From contig NZ_JSFK01000003.1 of assembly GCF_000783395.1 (NCBI RefSeq), positions 124,135 through 188,134 of the forward strand: a stretch of DNA of 64,000 nt. The letters run 5' to 3'. The translations under genes were made by a program, and so were the position numbers. This document shows positions 63,116 through 64,000 of the stretch, piece after piece. This DNA is from Pseudomonas chlororaphis. Its GTDB lineage: Bacteria; Pseudomonadota; Gammaproteobacteria; Pseudomonadales; Pseudomonadaceae. The notes beneath the pieces were generated by a model. That model saw only the letters and a program-made list of their open reading frames with translations. It was not told the origin of the DNA and ran no database searches. The stretch's first letter is position 1, and each line of letters begins with the position of its first letter.

Positions 63116-63342
63116 GACGGCCGATCAATCAACAAAAATCCTCAAACCGCCGCTATTACTCAACCACCATCCGTCCCGAACCGGTCTACGCTAAACCCGC
63201 TACCTGAACTCTCCACCCACATTCACGTCTCATGCAGGCAATTACACCCCAACGCACGTTACCGGGCGTCTTCGCTCGCTACGTTTTCAGACTCCCTGTA
63301 AACTGCGCGGGTTTTTAGCCCCCCATTCCACCGGAGCCGTCC

Positions 63343-64000
63343 ATGTCCCGCGTTACCCTGAGTCGCTATTTGATTGAGCAGACCCGCAGCAATAACACTC
63401 CTGCCGATCTGCGTTTCCTGATCGAAGTGGTGGCGCGTGCTTGCAAAGAAATCAGCCACGCCGTGTCCAAAGGCGCCCTGGGTGGTGTTCTGGGCAGCAT
63501 GGGCACTGAAAACGTCCAAGGCGAAGTGCAGAAGAAACTCGACGTGATCTCCAACGAGATCCTGCTCGAAGCCAACGAATGGGGCGGTCACCTGGCCGGC
63601 ATGGCGTCCGAAGAAATGGACAATGCCTACCAGATCCCGGGCAAATACCCGAAAGGCGCGTACCTGCTGGTATTCGACCCACTGGACGGCTCGTCGAACA
63701 TCGACATCAACGCCCCGGTCGGCACCATCTTCTCGGTACTGCGTTGCCCGAACGAATACCTGAGCCAGAACGAGCCGCTGAACGAAAAAGCGTTCCTGCA
63801 GCCAGGCACTCAGCAAGTTGCTGCCGGTTACGCGATCTACGGCCCGCAAACCATGCTGGTACTGACCTTGGGCGACGGCGTCAAAGGCTTCACCCTCGAC
63901 CGCGAAATGGGCAGCTTCGTGCTGACTCACGAAGACATCACCATTCCTGAATCGACCCAGGAATTCGCCATCAACATGTCCAACCAGCGTCACTGGGAAG
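63343..64000 (+). CDS. fbp: Fructose-1,6-bisphosphatase class 1 (partial, 3' end outside window)
   Basis: The first 219 codons of gluconeogenic FBPase, which hydrolyses fructose-1,6-bisphosphate. The metal-binding motif [20 protein letters not shown] (in pieces: [19 protein letters not shown]) lies near residue 110, and [16 protein letters not shown] follows. The start [15 protein letters not shown] is typical of the bacterial class 1 enzyme. CGGAG precedes the ATG. The C-terminal third, with the sugar-phosphate site, is missing. Confidence 0.97.
   Translation, partial: MSRVTLSRYLIEQTRSNNTPADLRFLIEVVARACKEISHAVSKGALGGVLGSMGTENVQGEVQKKLDVISNEILLEANEWGGHLAGMASEEMDNAYQIPGKYPKGAYLLVFDPLDGSSNIDINAPVGTIFSVLRCPNEYLSQNEPLNEKAFLQPGTQQVAAGYAIYGPQTMLVLTLGDGVKGFTLDREMGSFVLTHEDITIPESTQEFAINMSNQRHWE

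Overview
The window looks like a core-chromosome segment of a Pseudomonas fluorescens-group bacterium. The evidence is gene content and order typical of that genus: hisBHAF, tRNA-Phe/yggX/mutY/asmA, secB/grxC/gpmI/envC/ctp, glnA/ntrBC, thiI, typA and fbp. Dispersed REP-like palindromes and sigma-54 promoters of pseudomonad type support this. Species cannot be fixed from the sequence alone. No rRNA, CRISPR, transposase or phage gene was seen. One tRNA (Phe, GAA) is present.

Layout. 1-3.1 kb: end of a basic amino-acid ABC transporter operon (minus strand), then a GABA-type permease behind a clear sigma-54 promoter. 3.2-7.6 kb: small genes including a tandem paralogous pair, an alpha/beta hydrolase, a YhcG-type nuclease, a YceK-like lipoprotein and hypotheticals. 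7.6-15.0 kb: a tight six-gene minus-strand operon (sbnA, sbnB, FAD oxidoreductase, GST, LctP-like permease, MocR regulator). It should make L-2,3-diaminopropionate and probably modify and transport a derivative, yet no NRPS or siderophore synthetase is present. 15.4-19.6 kb: tRNA-Phe, yggX-mutY-asmA and a PanZ-like acetyltransferase. 19.8-21.5 kb: an OFA-family MFS transporter. 21.8-24.8 kb: hisB-hisH-DUF2164-hisA-hisF. 24.9-28.8 kb: an accessory patch with a secreted trypsin-like protease, a periplasmic binding protein and a Vps62-related protein.

28.9-36.6 kb: housekeeping envelope and metabolism genes (YibQ-like deacetylase, carboxy-terminal protease, EnvC, GpmI, rhodanese-like protein, GrxC, SecB, TrmL). 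36.7-44.4 kb: three tandem genes for large leucine-rich-repeat proteins, the first an internally duplicated double unit. They share a disordered N-terminus, a helical C-terminal region resembling the start of a NEL ubiquitin-ligase domain but without a cysteine, and a terminal basic PKRPRL motif resembling a nuclear localisation signal. They are the most unusual coding loci here. 44.4-45.0 kb holds tandem hairpin repeats.

45.1-50.6 kb: the nitrogen-control locus ntrC-ntrB, two DUF4124 genes and glnA, with a sigma-54 promoter and NtrC-type sites. 50.9-54.3 kb: thiI and typA/bipA. 54.7-64 kb: a cysteine-cluster protein, glycogen phosphorylase, a giant DUF2339 membrane protein with its DUF3999 partner, and the 5' part of fbp.

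All calls come from reading the sequence and recalling families. No database search was run. GC and codon statements are by eye.
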